Source of the DNA: Paraburkholderia sp. CNPSo 3274
GTDB lineage: Bacteria > Pseudomonadota > Gammaproteobacteria > Burkholderiales > Burkholderiaceae
Direction: 5' to 3'
Assembly: GCF_024206475.1 (NCBI RefSeq)
Contig: NZ_JAMBPR010000059.1
Coordinates: 1 to 57,109, forward strand
DNA length: 57,109 bases
Both the position numbers and the translations under genes were made by a program. Below the pieces are notes generated by a model, which worked only from the letters and a program-made list of their open reading frames with translations, was not told where the DNA came from and made no database searches. Each line of letters starts with the position of its first letter. Within the stretch, counting starts at the first letter, position 1. Positions 48,717 through 56,858 of this stretch are shown piece by piece.

Positions 48717-50018
48717 ATGGATGTGCTGTCGAGGGTGAAGATCGATCTGGACATCGTGAAGCGGCTCGCACGTTTCGCGGTGCGGCGCAGCCGCGAAGAT
48801 CGCATTCCGCAGGTCGCGGGCAGCCTCACGTTCACCACGTTGCTCTCGCTCGTGCCGCTCGCCACGGTCGCGTTTGCGCTCTTCACCGCGTTCCCGATCT
48901 TCGCTTCGTTCCAGAACTCGCTGCAGGCCTTTCTCGCCGACCACCTCATGCCGGCGCAGATCAACAGCCAGATCTTCAAGTACCTGAATCAGTTCGCCTC
49001 GAAGGCCAAGGGCCTCACGACGATGGGCATGATCGTGCTCTTCGTCACGTCGGTCATGACCATGATGACCGTGGAGTCGGCCTTCAACCTGATCTGGCGC
49101 GTGCGCAAGGCGCGGCCCTTCGCGCAGCGCGTGCTCGTCTATTGGGCCATTCTCACGCTCGGGCCGATCCTGATCGGCGTGAGCCTGTCGATCTCCTCGT
49201 ACGTGTTCACGCGCTCGGCCGTGATTGCGACCGAGCAGCACGTTTCGGGCATCCTCGACTGGATGCTGATCGGCGCTTCGCTGCCGCTTACGGCGCTCGC
49301 GTTCACGATGCTCTATGTGTATCTGCCGAACTGCCGCGTGCAGTGGCGCGATGCATTGGTGGGCGGCATCGCCGCGGCGATCGCATTCGAGGCGGCCAAG
49401 CGCGGCTTTGGCTACTACGTGCGGCGCATTCCGACTTATACCGCTGTTTATGGCGCCTTCGCGGCCGCGCCGATGTTCCTGCTATGGATGTACCTGAGCT
49501 GGTTCATCACGCTCGTGGGCGCGATGATCACCTCGGCGCTGCCCGAAATCCGCACCGGGCGCTTCGACCGGCCGCGCTTTCCGGGCAGCGATCTGCTCGA
49601 CGCGCTCGAACTGCTCGCGGGTCTCGCCGATGCGCGAGAAGCGGGCGAGCCGGGCCGCACGACCGAGCAACTCGCTCAGTTGCTGCGGCGTGACCTGGCC
49701 ACGGTAACGCGCCTGATCGACGGCCTCGAAGAGGATGAACTCGTGGGGCGTCTCGAGCAAGAGGAACGCGCGAAAACGCTGTTCCTGCTGATCGGCAATC
49801 CCGCGCGCATTTCGGTGACGCGCATCTTCAACCGCTTCGCGATCGATCGCGAGGAACTGGCGTATCAGCTCAAGTCGAGCAGTATCGACGCGCACATGCT
49901 GCTGGGTGCGCTCGACAACGACAAGCTCGCGATTTCGCTCGCCTCGCTGCTCGCGACGCGGCGTTTCCCGGCGCTCACGGAGGAGCATCCGCCGGGGCTC
50001 CCGCATCCGGCGACGTAA
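48717..50018 (+). CDS. YihY-family inner-membrane protein with C-terminal extension
   Basis: A 433-residue protein. Residues ~20-285 are the YihY/virulence-factor BrkB fold with six helices (PQVAGSLTFTTLLSLVPLA, PTYTAVYGAFAAAPMFLLWMY). The family was once named RNase BN in error. About 130 further residues are cytoplasmic, including RTTEQLAQLLRRDLATVTRLIDGLEED (in part), which reads like a winged helix-turn-helix. E. coli YihY ends near residue 290. The ATG at 48717 follows GAGGAAGG. Function is unknown. Confidence 0.88.
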   Translation: MDVLSRVKIDLDIVKRLARFAVRRSREDRIPQVAGSLTFTTLLSLVPLATVAFALFTAFPIFASFQNSLQAFLADHLMPAQINSQIFKYLNQFASKAKGLTTMGMIVLFVTSVMTMMTVESAFNLIWRVRKARPFAQRVLVYWAILTLGPILIGVSLSISSYVFTRSAVIATEQHVSGILDWMLIGASLPLTALAFTMLYVYLPNCRVQWRDALVGGIAAAIAFEAAKRGFGYYVRRIPTYTAVYGAFAAAPMFLLWMYLSWFITLVGAMITSALPEIRTGRFDRPRFPGSDLLDALELLAGLADAREAGEPGRTTEQLAQLLRRDLATVTRLIDGLEEDELVGRLEQEERAKTLFLLIGNPARISVTRIFNRFAIDREELAYQLKSSSIDAHMLLGALDNDKLAISLASLLATRRFPALTEEHPPGLPHPAT

Positions 50019-50023
50019 CGATG

Positions 50024-50048
50024 CGGCGCGCCCATGAGAGGCGCGCCG
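50024..50048. terminator. Hairpin after the YihY-family gene
   Basis: CGGCGCGCC (50024-50032) pairs with GGCGCGCCG (50040-50048) with a 7-base loop, 6 bp beyond the stop and 17 bp before the convergent Mpo1-like stop. There is no T tract, so termination is uncertain. Confidence 0.5.
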
Positions 50049-50064
50049 TCGCATCAGAGTCGAA

Positions 50065-50385
50065 TCAAAGAGAAATCTTGCCGCGGCAGATATCCGCGAA
50101 CATGACCCAGTCGCCCATCAAGCTGTAGATGGGGTGACGGAAAGTGGCGGGGCGGTTCTTCTCGAACTTGAAATGTCCGACCCACGCGAAGCCGTAACCG
50201 CACACGATGGCAAGCGGCAGCCAGAGCCAGTTGCCGGTGGCGATCGCCATGCAGACGAAGCCGATCACGCCAAGCGACCCGATGAAATGCAGCCGCCGCG
50301 ACACGGGATGGCTATGCTCGCTCAGGTAGAACGGATAGAACTGCGCGAAGCTCGAAAAATGCTCGGTATGCGTGGTGGGTTGCAT
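50065..50385 (-). CDS. DUF962/Mpo1-like membrane protein
   Basis: A 106-residue protein of the DUF962 family, whose yeast member Mpo1 is a 2-hydroxy-fatty-acid dioxygenase. It keeps the histidines of the family in YLSEHSHPVSRRLHFIG, the following two hydrophobic helices, and GHFKFEKNRPATFRHPIYSLMGDW (in part). The ATG at 50385 is preceded by AAAGGAGGAG. The bacterial substrate is unknown. It converges with the YihY-type gene. Confidence 0.87.
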   Translation of the reverse strand: MQPTTHTEHFSSFAQFYPFYLSEHSHPVSRRLHFIGSLGVIGFVCMAIATGNWLWLPLAIVCGYGFAWVGHFKFEKNRPATFRHPIYSLMGDWVMFADICRGKISL

Positions 50386-50480
50386 CGTCTCCTCCTTTCT
50401 GCGCGGGCACGCAGGGGATGGTTGGTTGAGCCATTTTCCGGCGTTCCGAACGACCGTGCAACCAGGGCTGATCACAGCCG

Positions 50481-51320
50481 TCAGCCGTTGCCCACGCGCG
50501 GCGCTTGCTGCGTTGCAAAAGCATAGAGCGCGTCCAGCGTCGCATCGGGTTGCTCGGTCATCAGCGCGTGGCCCGCGTCCAGCGTGACCGTGTCCACGGG
50601 CGTGCCCGCTTGCGCAAGCGCCTCAGCGAGGGCGCGCGCTGCGCGCGGGGGCGTCATCGCGTCGCGTTTGCCGACGATCAAGCGCACCGGGCAGCGGACG
50701 TTCGCAGCGCTGGTGAGGCCGTCCGCATAGGCATTGCAGGCCGCGAAATCGATATGGAAAAGCTGCGGCTCGCCGCGCGCCGAGGCACGCTCCATGAGCC
50801 GCTGGTTCATGCCGCGCAGCCAGAAGCCGGGCCCGGGGCTCGACGGCTTGGCGGCGAGCGTCGAATGCGACCACGCGTTGACGAGCGCGATCGCCTCCGG
50901 CTCGCGTTCGCGCGCGGCTTCGAGCAGGGATGGCGCGACTGTCATTGGGAACGCGGTGGCGAGCAGGGCGATGCGCTGCGCGCGCTCGGGATGGCGCGCG
51001 GCGAATTCGAGCGCGATGAGCGAGCCCATGCTGTGGCCGGCGACAAAAGCTTGCGGGGCGTTCAGCGCGTCGAGCAGCGCGGCGAGCCAGTCGGCGAGCG
51101 CGCCGATGCTCGTCAGCGCCGGGCCCGCGCTGCGCAGGTGGCCGGGCAGATCGACGGCCAACGCGTTGAAGCCGTGGTTCGCGAAATAGCGCGACTGCAG
51201 CGCCCAGACGCTGTGGTCGTGCTGCGCGCCGTGGACGAACACCGCGAACGGCAGCGCGCGGTCGATAGGGCGCGACGCCGTGTAGGCATAGACCGGCTTA
51301 CCGGCGACATCGACGATCAT
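50481..51320 (-). CDS. Alpha/beta hydrolase coupled to the sulfhydrylase gene
   Basis: A 279-residue alpha/beta hydrolase. The triad is probably Ser97 (AGHSMGSL), Asp220 (VGKRDAMTPP) and His251 (DAGHALMTEQP), with an oxyanion-hole FVHGAQHDHSVW. The overlap of its ATG with the stop of the upstream sulfhydrylase gene by 4 bp indicates translational coupling, yet it is shorter than and unlike MetX-type homoserine acyltransferases. It may clear an ester related to methionine synthesis, but this is only context. Substrate unknown. Confidence 0.87.
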   Translation of the reverse strand: MIVDVAGKPVYAYTASRPIDRALPFAVFVHGAQHDHSVWALQSRYFANHGFNALAVDLPGHLRSAGPALTSIGALADWLAALLDALNAPQAFVAGHSMGSLIALEFAARHPERAQRIALLATAFPMTVAPSLLEAAREREPEAIALVNAWSHSTLAAKPSSPGPGFWLRGMNQRLMERASARGEPQLFHIDFAACNAYADGLTSAANVRCPVRLIVGKRDAMTPPRAARALAEALAQAGTPVDTVTLDAGHALMTEQPDATLDALYAFATQQAPRVGNG

Positions 51321-52675
51321 GACGCCTCCTTGCCGGTGGGCCTGGCAATCGACGCTTCCGTTTTCTGCGACGCCTTCAGCGCGCGCTTGAGGTCATCGAC
51401 CAGATCGGCGGGGTCTTCGAGCCCGATCGAGAGCCGGATCGTGCCCTCCGCAATGCCGGCGGCCGCAAGCGCGGCGGCGTCCATGCGGAAATGCGTGGTC
51501 GAGGCGGGGTGGATCACGAGCGAGCGCGCGTCGCCGACGTTGGCCAGATGCGAGAACAGCGTGAGCGATTCGATGAAGCGCTTGCCCGCCGCGCGGCCGC
51601 CGCGCAGGTTGAAGCTGAACACGGCGCCCGCGCCGCGCGGCAGTAGACGCCTGGCAAGCGCGTAATCGGGATGGCTCGGCAGCTCCGGCCACGCGACCGA
51701 TTCGACCGCCTCGTGCGCGGCGAGAAATTCGACGATACGCCGCGCGTTCGCCACATGCCGCTCCATGCGCAGCGGCAGCGTTTCTATGCCTTGCAGCAAT
51801 TGCCACGCGGCCTGCGGATGCAGGCACGCGCCGAAGTCGCGCAGGCCCTCGCGGCGCGCCCGCAGCAGGAAGGGCGCGACCGTGCTTTCCTCGCTGAACA
51901 CCATGTCGTGAAAACCTGCATAGGGCTCGGTGAGTTCGGGAAAGCGGCCCGACACTTCGAAGTCGAAGGTGCCGCCATCCACCAGCACGCCGCCGATCGT
52001 CGTGCCATGGCCGCCGAGGAACTTGGTGGCCGAGTGATAGACGAGATCCGCGCCGTGCTCGAAGGGGCGCAGCAGGTAAGGCGTGGTGAACGTGGAATCG
52101 ACGAGGAGCGGCACGCCATGTGTGTGCGCGATTTGCGCGACGGCTTCAATGTCGAGCACGTCGAGGCCCGGATTGCCGAGCGTTTCGCCGAACAGCAGGC
52201 GCGTGTTGGGCCGCAGCGCCGCGCGCCAGGCGTCGAGGTCGCCGGGCTTCACGAAGGTCGTCTCGATGCCGAAGCGCTTGAGCGTGTAGTGCAGCAGGTT
52301 GTGTGAGCCGCCGTAAAGCGCCGCTGAGGCGGCGATGTGCGAGCCCGCGCCCATCAGCGTCGCGATCGCGAGATGCAGCGCCGCCTGGCCGCTCGCGGTG
52401 CCGATCGCGCCCGCGCCGCCTTCGAGCGCAGCGACGCGCTCTTCGAACACGGCGACGGTCGGGTTCGAGATGCGCGAGTACACGTGGCCCGCGCGCTCCA
52501 TGTTGAAGAGCGCGGCGGCGTGGTCGGTGTCGCGGAACGAGAACGAGGTGGTGAGGTAGATCGGCGTCGCGCGGGCGCCGGTGGCAGGGTCGGGCGCCGC
52601 GCCCGCATGCAGCGCGAGCGTGTCGAAGCGGGTATCGGGATTTGATGCGGGATTTGATGCGGGATTCGATGGCAT
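51317..52675 (-). CDS. O-acetylhomoserine/O-succinylhomoserine sulfhydrylase
   Basis: A 452-residue Cys/Met-metabolism PLP enzyme (cystathionine-gamma-synthase family). It uses sulfide and an activated homoserine to make homocysteine. The PLP lysine is Lys218 in VYHSATKFLGGHGTT, and RISNPTVAVFEERVA and the FSHLANVGDARSLVIHP end are typical of MetY. Start is uncertain: ATG 52675 or ATG 52726, the latter with GGTGAT nearby; I prefer 52675. The first ten residues are encoded by a 12-bp tandem repeat (Asn-Pro-Ala-Ser). The alpha/beta hydrolase gene overlaps its stop. Confidence 0.88.
   Translation of the reverse strand: MPSNPASNPASNPDTRFDTLALHAGAAPDPATGARATPIYLTTSFSFRDTDHAAALFNMERAGHVYSRISNPTVAVFEERVAALEGGAGAIGTASGQAALHLAIATLMGAGSHIAASAALYGGSHNLLHYTLKRFGIETTFVKPGDLDAWRAALRPNTRLLFGETLGNPGLDVLDIEAVAQIAHTHGVPLLVDSTFTTPYLLRPFEHGADLVYHSATKFLGGHGTTIGGVLVDGGTFDFEVSGRFPELTEPYAGFHDMVFSEESTVAPFLLRARREGLRDFGACLHPQAAWQLLQGIETLPLRMERHVANARRIVEFLAAHEAVESVAWPELPSHPDYALARRLLPRGAGAVFSFNLRGGRAAGKRFIESLTLFSHLANVGDARSLVIHPASTTHFRMDAAALAAAGIAEGTIRLSIGLEDPADLVDDLKRALKASQKTEASIARPTGKEAS
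52637..52672. repeat. 12-bp tandem repeat at the sulfhydrylase N-terminus
   Basis: GGGATTTGATGC occurs twice exactly (52637-52648, 52649-52660), then once as GGGATTCGATGG (52661-52672). On the coding strand it gives a repeated Asn-Pro-Ala-Ser run that is dispensable to the fold. Confidence 0.9.
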
Positions 52676-52753
52676 CGTGGCGGCGCGGCCGGCGCGAACC
52701 GGCCTGGTGTCGAGGGTGAAGGGCATCGTATCACCGGCGGCGGGGCGCGGGGA

Positions 52754-52772
52754 CGCCCGGCCGGGCGTTTTT
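52754..52772. repeat. GC-rich perfect palindrome upstream of the sulfhydrylase gene
   Basis: CGCCCGGCCGGGCG is a perfect 14-bp palindrome followed by TTTTT on the + strand. It resembles a terminator for rightward transcription, but no rightward gene precedes it, so it may act in the sulfhydrylase leader. The rest of 52676-52969 shows nothing I recognise. Confidence 0.45.
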
Positions 52773-52969
52773 CGGGCCTGATGGAGCGTGTCCTGCGCGG
52801 CCGGATTCGTGTGGAAAACCCCTCGCCACGGCTTTCGGCAGACGTTTCGGGCCGCCGTGGACCGGCCGCCGGGCGGCTTTCCTTTTAACAATCTTTCCGC
52901 TAGGATCGAATCAGGTAGGCATCTTTTCAGCATTTCCCCCATTACTAGCGGCATTTCTGGAGACACATC

Positions 52970-53425
52970 ATGCGTGTCAGCGACATCCTCAAGGTGAAGG
53001 GCAACACGCTCTACACCGTCACGCCCGACACTGCGCTGCACGAGGCAGTCAACACCATGGCCGAGCACGATATCGGCTCGCTCGTCGTCATGGAGTACGG
53101 CGATCTGGTCGGCATGCTCACTTTCCGCGAGATCATCCTCACGCTGCGGGCAAACGGCGGCAGCATCGGCACCACGACGATCCGCAAGGTCATGGACGAT
53201 CATCCCATCACCTGCACGCCGGAAACCGAGGTCGACGAGGTGCGCCGCATGATGCTCGAGCACCATGTGCGCTACCTGCCGGTCATGGAAAGCCGCTCGC
53301 TCATGGGCGTGATCTCGTTTTACGACGTGGCGAAGGCCGTGGTGGAAGCGCAGGGCTTCGAGAACAAGCTGCTCAAGGCCTATATTCGCGACTGGCCCGA
53401 AGAGGAGCGTCAGCCGGCGCGCTGA
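52970..53425 (+). CDS. CBS-domain protein
   Basis: A 151-residue protein made of two CBS domains (about 1-60 and 75-135), a fold that binds adenosine nucleotides as an energy sensor. Conserved segments are DTALHEAVNTMAEHDIGSLVVME and VDEVRRMMLEHHVRYLPVMESRSLMGVIS (in part). No effector domain is attached, so it likely regulates a partner by association. It is monocistronic, with a terminator 34 bp beyond the stop. Confidence 0.92.
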   Translation: MRVSDILKVKGNTLYTVTPDTALHEAVNTMAEHDIGSLVVMEYGDLVGMLTFREIILTLRANGGSIGTTTIRKVMDDHPITCTPETEVDEVRRMMLEHHVRYLPVMESRSLMGVISFYDVAKAVVEAQGFENKLLKAYIRDWPEEERQPAR

Positions 53426-53459
53426 GCGCAGCCCGTCTAACGCCTGGTAGATCGGCATG

Positions 53460-53486
53460 AAAAAGCGCGCGTCAGGCGCGCTTTTT
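53460..53486 (+). terminator. Terminator after the CBS-domain gene
   Basis: AAAAAGCGCGC (53460-53470) pairs perfectly with GCGCGCTTTTT (53476-53486). Confidence 0.92.
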
Positions 53487-53529
53487 CGCGTCTGGGCCCC
53501 ATGAACTCTGTCAGTGCGATTCCTACTCG

Positions 53530-55524
53530 ATGAACGATAGACCGATGCCCGCGGCGCAGCGTGACGAGCGCAAAGCGCACCATGAGGGTGACCACGCTTC
53601 GCATGCGTCGCAGTTCGCGCTGCTGCGCCAGCGTCGTTTCGCCCCGTTTTTCTGGACGCAGTTCCTCGGGGCGATGAACGACAACGTCTTCAAGATCGGC
53701 TTCACCTCGCTCGTCACGTATCAGGCCGCACGCTTTTCGGGCGTCGATCCGAAGACGGTCGCGTTCCTCATCTCGGCCATTTTCATCTTGCCGTTCGTGC
53801 TGTTTTCCGCGACCTCGGGCCAGGTCGCCGACAAGTACGACAAGGCGATGCTCACACGCTGGGTCAAGACCTTCGAGATCGCGGTCATGCTGATCGGCGC
53901 GGCCGGCTTCTGGATGCATAGCGCGCCGCTGCTGTATGCGTGCACCTTCCTGATGGGCGTGCATTCCACCGTATTCGGGCCGGTCAAGTACGCGTACCTC
54001 CCGCAGCGCCTGGCGCCCGATGAACTGGTTGGCGGCAACGGGCTCGTCGAGATGGGCACATTCGTCGCGATTCTGCTCGGCACGATCCTCGGGGGCGTGG
54101 CGGCGGGTATCGGGGCGATGGACGCCGCCGCGGCGCATGCGGATGTTGGGCCGCCACTTGGTGCATGGTGGCTCGGCGGCATGTGCATCGTGATCGCGCT
54201 CGTGGGGCGCGTGGCTTCGGCTTTTGTGCCGCCGTGCGAGCCGTCGCAGCCGGATCTGCGCATCAACTGGAATCCGGTTTCCGAGACCTGGCGCAATCTG
54301 CGCCTCGCGCACGGCAACCGCACCGTGTTTCTGAGCTTGCTCGGCATCTCGTGGCTCTGGTTCGTCGGCGCGACGTTTCTCGCCTCGTTCTTCAATTTCG
54401 CGAAAGACGTGATGTCGGCCGACCCCGACGTCGTGACTGTGCTGCTCGCCATGTTTTCGCTCGGCATCGGCTTGGGGTCGCTGCTCTGCGAGCGGCTCTC
54501 GCGGCGGCGCATCGAGGTGGGCCTCGTGCCGCTCGGCTCGATCGGCATGAGCGTGTTCGGCATCGATCTGTTCTTTGCGAGCCATGCGTTGCCTGCCGCG
54601 CCCCATTTGCTTTCGGTGGGCGAATTCCTGCGCACCGCCGCGCACTGGCGCGTGCTCGCCGACCTGTTCCTGCTCGCCATGTTCGGCGGCTTCTACAGCG
54701 TGCCGCTCTACGCGTTGATCCAGAGCCGCAGCGCGCCCAGCCACCGCGCGCGCATCATCGCCGCGAACAACATCCTCAATTCGCTCTTCATGATCGTCTC
54801 GGCGCTCATGGCGATGGCGCTCACGTCCGCGGGCGTCGGCATTCCCGGCATCTTTCTCACCACGGCGCTGCTCAATATCGTCGTGGCCGCCTATATCTAC
54901 ACGCTCGTGCCCGAGTTCCTGCTGCGTTTCGTCGCATGGGTGCTCGTGCATACGGTCTACCGCGTGCGGCTCGTCCACACCGAACGCATTCCCGCCGAGG
55001 GCGCGGCAGTGCTCGTCTGCAATCACGTGAGCTATGTCGATGCAATCGTCATCATGGCGGAGAGCCCGCGGCCGATCCGCTTCGTGATGGATCAGCAGAT
55101 CTTCCGCTCGCCGTTCTTCGGCTGGGTGTTCCGCCACGCGAAGGCGATTCCGATTGCGCCCGCGCACGAGGACCCGGATGCGCTCGTCGCTGCCTATGAT
55201 GCGTGCGCCGCCGCACTGGCCGAGGGCGACCTCGTCTGCATTTTTCCCGAGGGCAAGCTCACGCGCACCGGGGAGATCAACCCGTTTCGCCACGGCGTGA
55301 GCGAAATCCTCAGGCGCTCGCCCGTGCCGGTCGTGCCGATGGCGTTGCGCGGGCTTTGGGGCAGTGCGTTCTCGCGCTATGCGGGGTCCGGTCAGGAACG
55401 GCCACTGCGACGCGGTCTGACCAGCCGTTTGACGCTCGCGGTGGGCGAGCCGATCGCAGCGGCGGACGCCACGCTAGAGCGCCTGCAGGAGACAGTGGAG
55501 GAACTGCGCGGCGCGCGGCGCTGA
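53530..55524 (+). CDS. LplT-like transporter fused to PlsC acyltransferase
   Basis: A 664-residue fusion. Residues ~30-455 are an MFS domain of the lysophospholipid transporter type (FFWTQFLGAMNDNVFKIGF, FGPVKYAYLPQ). Residues ~470-660 are a 1-acylglycerol-3-phosphate acyltransferase domain with the HX4D motif NHVSYVD at 498-504 and FPEGKLTRTGE. In E. coli LplT and Aas, the transporter and the acyltransferase/acyl-ACP synthetase, are separate. Here the AMP-binding synthetase domain is missing, so acyl-ACP or acyl-CoA must come from elsewhere. Likely role: import and re-acylate lysophospholipids at the inner membrane. Confidence 0.88.
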   Translation: MNDRPMPAAQRDERKAHHEGDHASHASQFALLRQRRFAPFFWTQFLGAMNDNVFKIGFTSLVTYQAARFSGVDPKTVAFLISAIFILPFVLFSATSGQVADKYDKAMLTRWVKTFEIAVMLIGAAGFWMHSAPLLYACTFLMGVHSTVFGPVKYAYLPQRLAPDELVGGNGLVEMGTFVAILLGTILGGVAAGIGAMDAAAAHADVGPPLGAWWLGGMCIVIALVGRVASAFVPPCEPSQPDLRINWNPVSETWRNLRLAHGNRTVFLSLLGISWLWFVGATFLASFFNFAKDVMSADPDVVTVLLAMFSLGIGLGSLLCERLSRRRIEVGLVPLGSIGMSVFGIDLFFASHALPAAPHLLSVGEFLRTAAHWRVLADLFLLAMFGGFYSVPLYALIQSRSAPSHRARIIAANNILNSLFMIVSALMAMALTSAGVGIPGIFLTTALLNIVVAAYIYTLVPEFLLRFVAWVLVHTVYRVRLVHTERIPAEGAAVLVCNHVSYVDAIVIMAESPRPIRFVMDQQIFRSPFFGWVFRHAKAIPIAPAHEDPDALVAAYDACAAALAEGDLVCIFPEGKLTRTGEINPFRHGVSEILRRSPVPVVPMALRGLWGSAFSRYAGSGQERPLRRGLTSRLTLAVGEPIAAADATLERLQETVEELRGARR

Positions 55525-55583
55525 CTCGGGGCCATGCGGCGCGGGGCCGGGCGCGCGACCCAAACCGGCGTTGCGCCGCCTTT

Positions 55584-55605
55584 CGCCCGACCGCCCGGTC
55601 GGGCG
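55584..55605. repeat. Perfect inverted repeat between the fusion gene and aroC
   Basis: CGCCCGACC (55584-55592) and GGTCGGGCG (55597-55605) form a 9-bp stem with a 4-base loop. It lacks a T tract and may be a factor-dependent terminator of the fusion gene or an operator of aroC, since it ends 19 bp before the aroC -10. Confidence 0.5.
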
Positions 55606-55623
55606 ACGCCGCGCACGGGCTGG

Positions 55624-55629
55624 CATAAT
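55624..55629 (+). promoter_or_regulatory. aroC -10 element
   Basis: CATAAT in TGGCATAATGC, about 33 bp before the aroC ATG. The -35 region is occupied by the inverted repeat and shows no consensus. Confidence 0.45.
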
Positions 55630-55662
55630 GCTGGATTCCCCGATTCACTTTGGACGACCGCC

Positions 55663-56763
55663 ATGTCCGGCAACACGCTCGGTACGCTTTTCACCGTCAC
55701 CACCTTCGGCGAATCCCACGGTCCGGCCATTGGCTGCGTCATCGACGGCTGCCCGCCCGGCATGGCGCTCACCGAAGCCGACATCCAGATCGACCTGGAC
55801 CGCCGTCGCCCCGGCACGTCGCGTCACGTGACGCAGCGGCAGGAAGAGGACAAGGTCGAGATTCTCTCGGGCGTGTTCGAAGGGCGCACCACGGGCACGC
55901 CCATCGCGCTCCTGATCCGCAATACCGACCAGCGCAGCAAGGACTACGGCAACATCGTCGAGACCTTCCGCCCCGGACACGCCGACTACACCTATTGGCA
56001 GAAGTACGGCATTCGCGACTATCGCGGCGGCGGCCGCTCGTCGGCGCGCCTCACGGCGCCCACGGTCGCGGCGGGCGCCGTTGCGAAGAAGTGGCTGCGC
56101 GAGCGCTTCGGCGTGGAAGTGCGCGGCTACATGCGCGCGCTCGGCGAGATCGACGTGCCGTTCGTGAGCTGGGAGCACGTGCACGAGAACCCGTTCTTCG
56201 TGCCCAACGCCGACGTCGTGCCGCAGCTCGAGGACTACATGGACGCGTTGCGCAAGGACGGCGACTCGATCGGCGCGCGCGTGAACGTGGTGGCGAGCGG
56301 GGTGCCGGTCGGTTGGGGCGAGCCGCTGTTCGACCGGCTCGATGCCGACATCGCGCATGCCATGATGGGCATCAACGCGGTGAAGGGCGTGGAGATCGGC
56401 GCGGGCTTCGCGAGCGTTGCACAGCGCGGCTCGGTACACGGCGACGAACTCACGCCCAATGGATTCCACGGTAACCACGCTGGCGGCGTGCTCGGCGGCA
56501 TTTCGACGGGGCAGGACATCACCGTCTCGATCGCCATCAAGCCGACCTCGAGCATCCGCACGCCGCGACGTTCGATCGACAAGGCGGGCGAGCCCGCGAC
56601 GGTCGAGACCTTCGGCCGCCACGACCCGTGCGTGGGCATTCGCGCGACGCCGATCGCCGAGGCCATGCTCGCGCTCGTGCTGATCGATCACGCGCTGCGC
56701 CACCGCGCGCAGAATGCCGACGTCGTCGTGACGACGCCCAGGATCGCAGCCAGCGACGAGTGA
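55663..56763 (+). CDS. aroC: Chorismate synthase
   Basis: A 366-residue FMNH2-dependent enzyme that makes chorismate from EPSP, the last common step of aromatic amino acid synthesis. The signatures TFGESHGPAIGCVIDGCPPG, GRSSARLTAPTVAAGAVA and RPGHADYTYWQKYG are intact, and the end RAQNADVVVTTP is normal. The ATG at 55663 gives the canonical MSGNTLGTLF start, so the upstream frame is not used. It is monocistronic with a terminator behind it. Confidence 0.97.
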   Translation: MSGNTLGTLFTVTTFGESHGPAIGCVIDGCPPGMALTEADIQIDLDRRRPGTSRHVTQRQEEDKVEILSGVFEGRTTGTPIALLIRNTDQRSKDYGNIVETFRPGHADYTYWQKYGIRDYRGGGRSSARLTAPTVAAGAVAKKWLRERFGVEVRGYMRALGEIDVPFVSWEHVHENPFFVPNADVVPQLEDYMDALRKDGDSIGARVNVVASGVPVGWGEPLFDRLDADIAHAMMGINAVKGVEIGAGFASVAQRGSVHGDELTPNGFHGNHAGGVLGGISTGQDITVSIAIKPTSSIRTPRRSIDKAGEPATVETFGRHDPCVGIRATPIAEAMLALVLIDHALRHRAQNADVVVTTPRIAASDE

Positions 56764-56811
56764 AGTCGATCGGCGCGGCGTGAGCCGCACTCGTTGCGCG
56801 GGCAACAAAAA

Positions 56812-56846
56812 AGCCGCTTCAGGCTTGCACCTGAAGCGGCTGTTTT
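56812..56846 (+). terminator. Terminator between aroC and the ETF-QO gene
   Basis: AGCCGCTTCAGG (56812-56823) pairs perfectly with CCTGAAGCGGCT (56830-56841), followed by GTTTT; six A precede it, so it may serve both convergent genes. Confidence 0.92.
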
Positions 56847-56858
56847 CGTTTACCGGAC

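Noticed and set aside
52676..52969. SAM/SAH-type riboswitch before the sulfhydrylase gene
   Set aside because: No conserved riboswitch core could be recognised; only one GC-rich palindrome is visible.
51317..53458. A longer sulfhydrylase reading frame of 713 codons starting at 53458
   Set aside because: The extra 5' part lies antisense to the CBS-domain gene and crosses its promoter region; the conserved enzyme starts near 52675.
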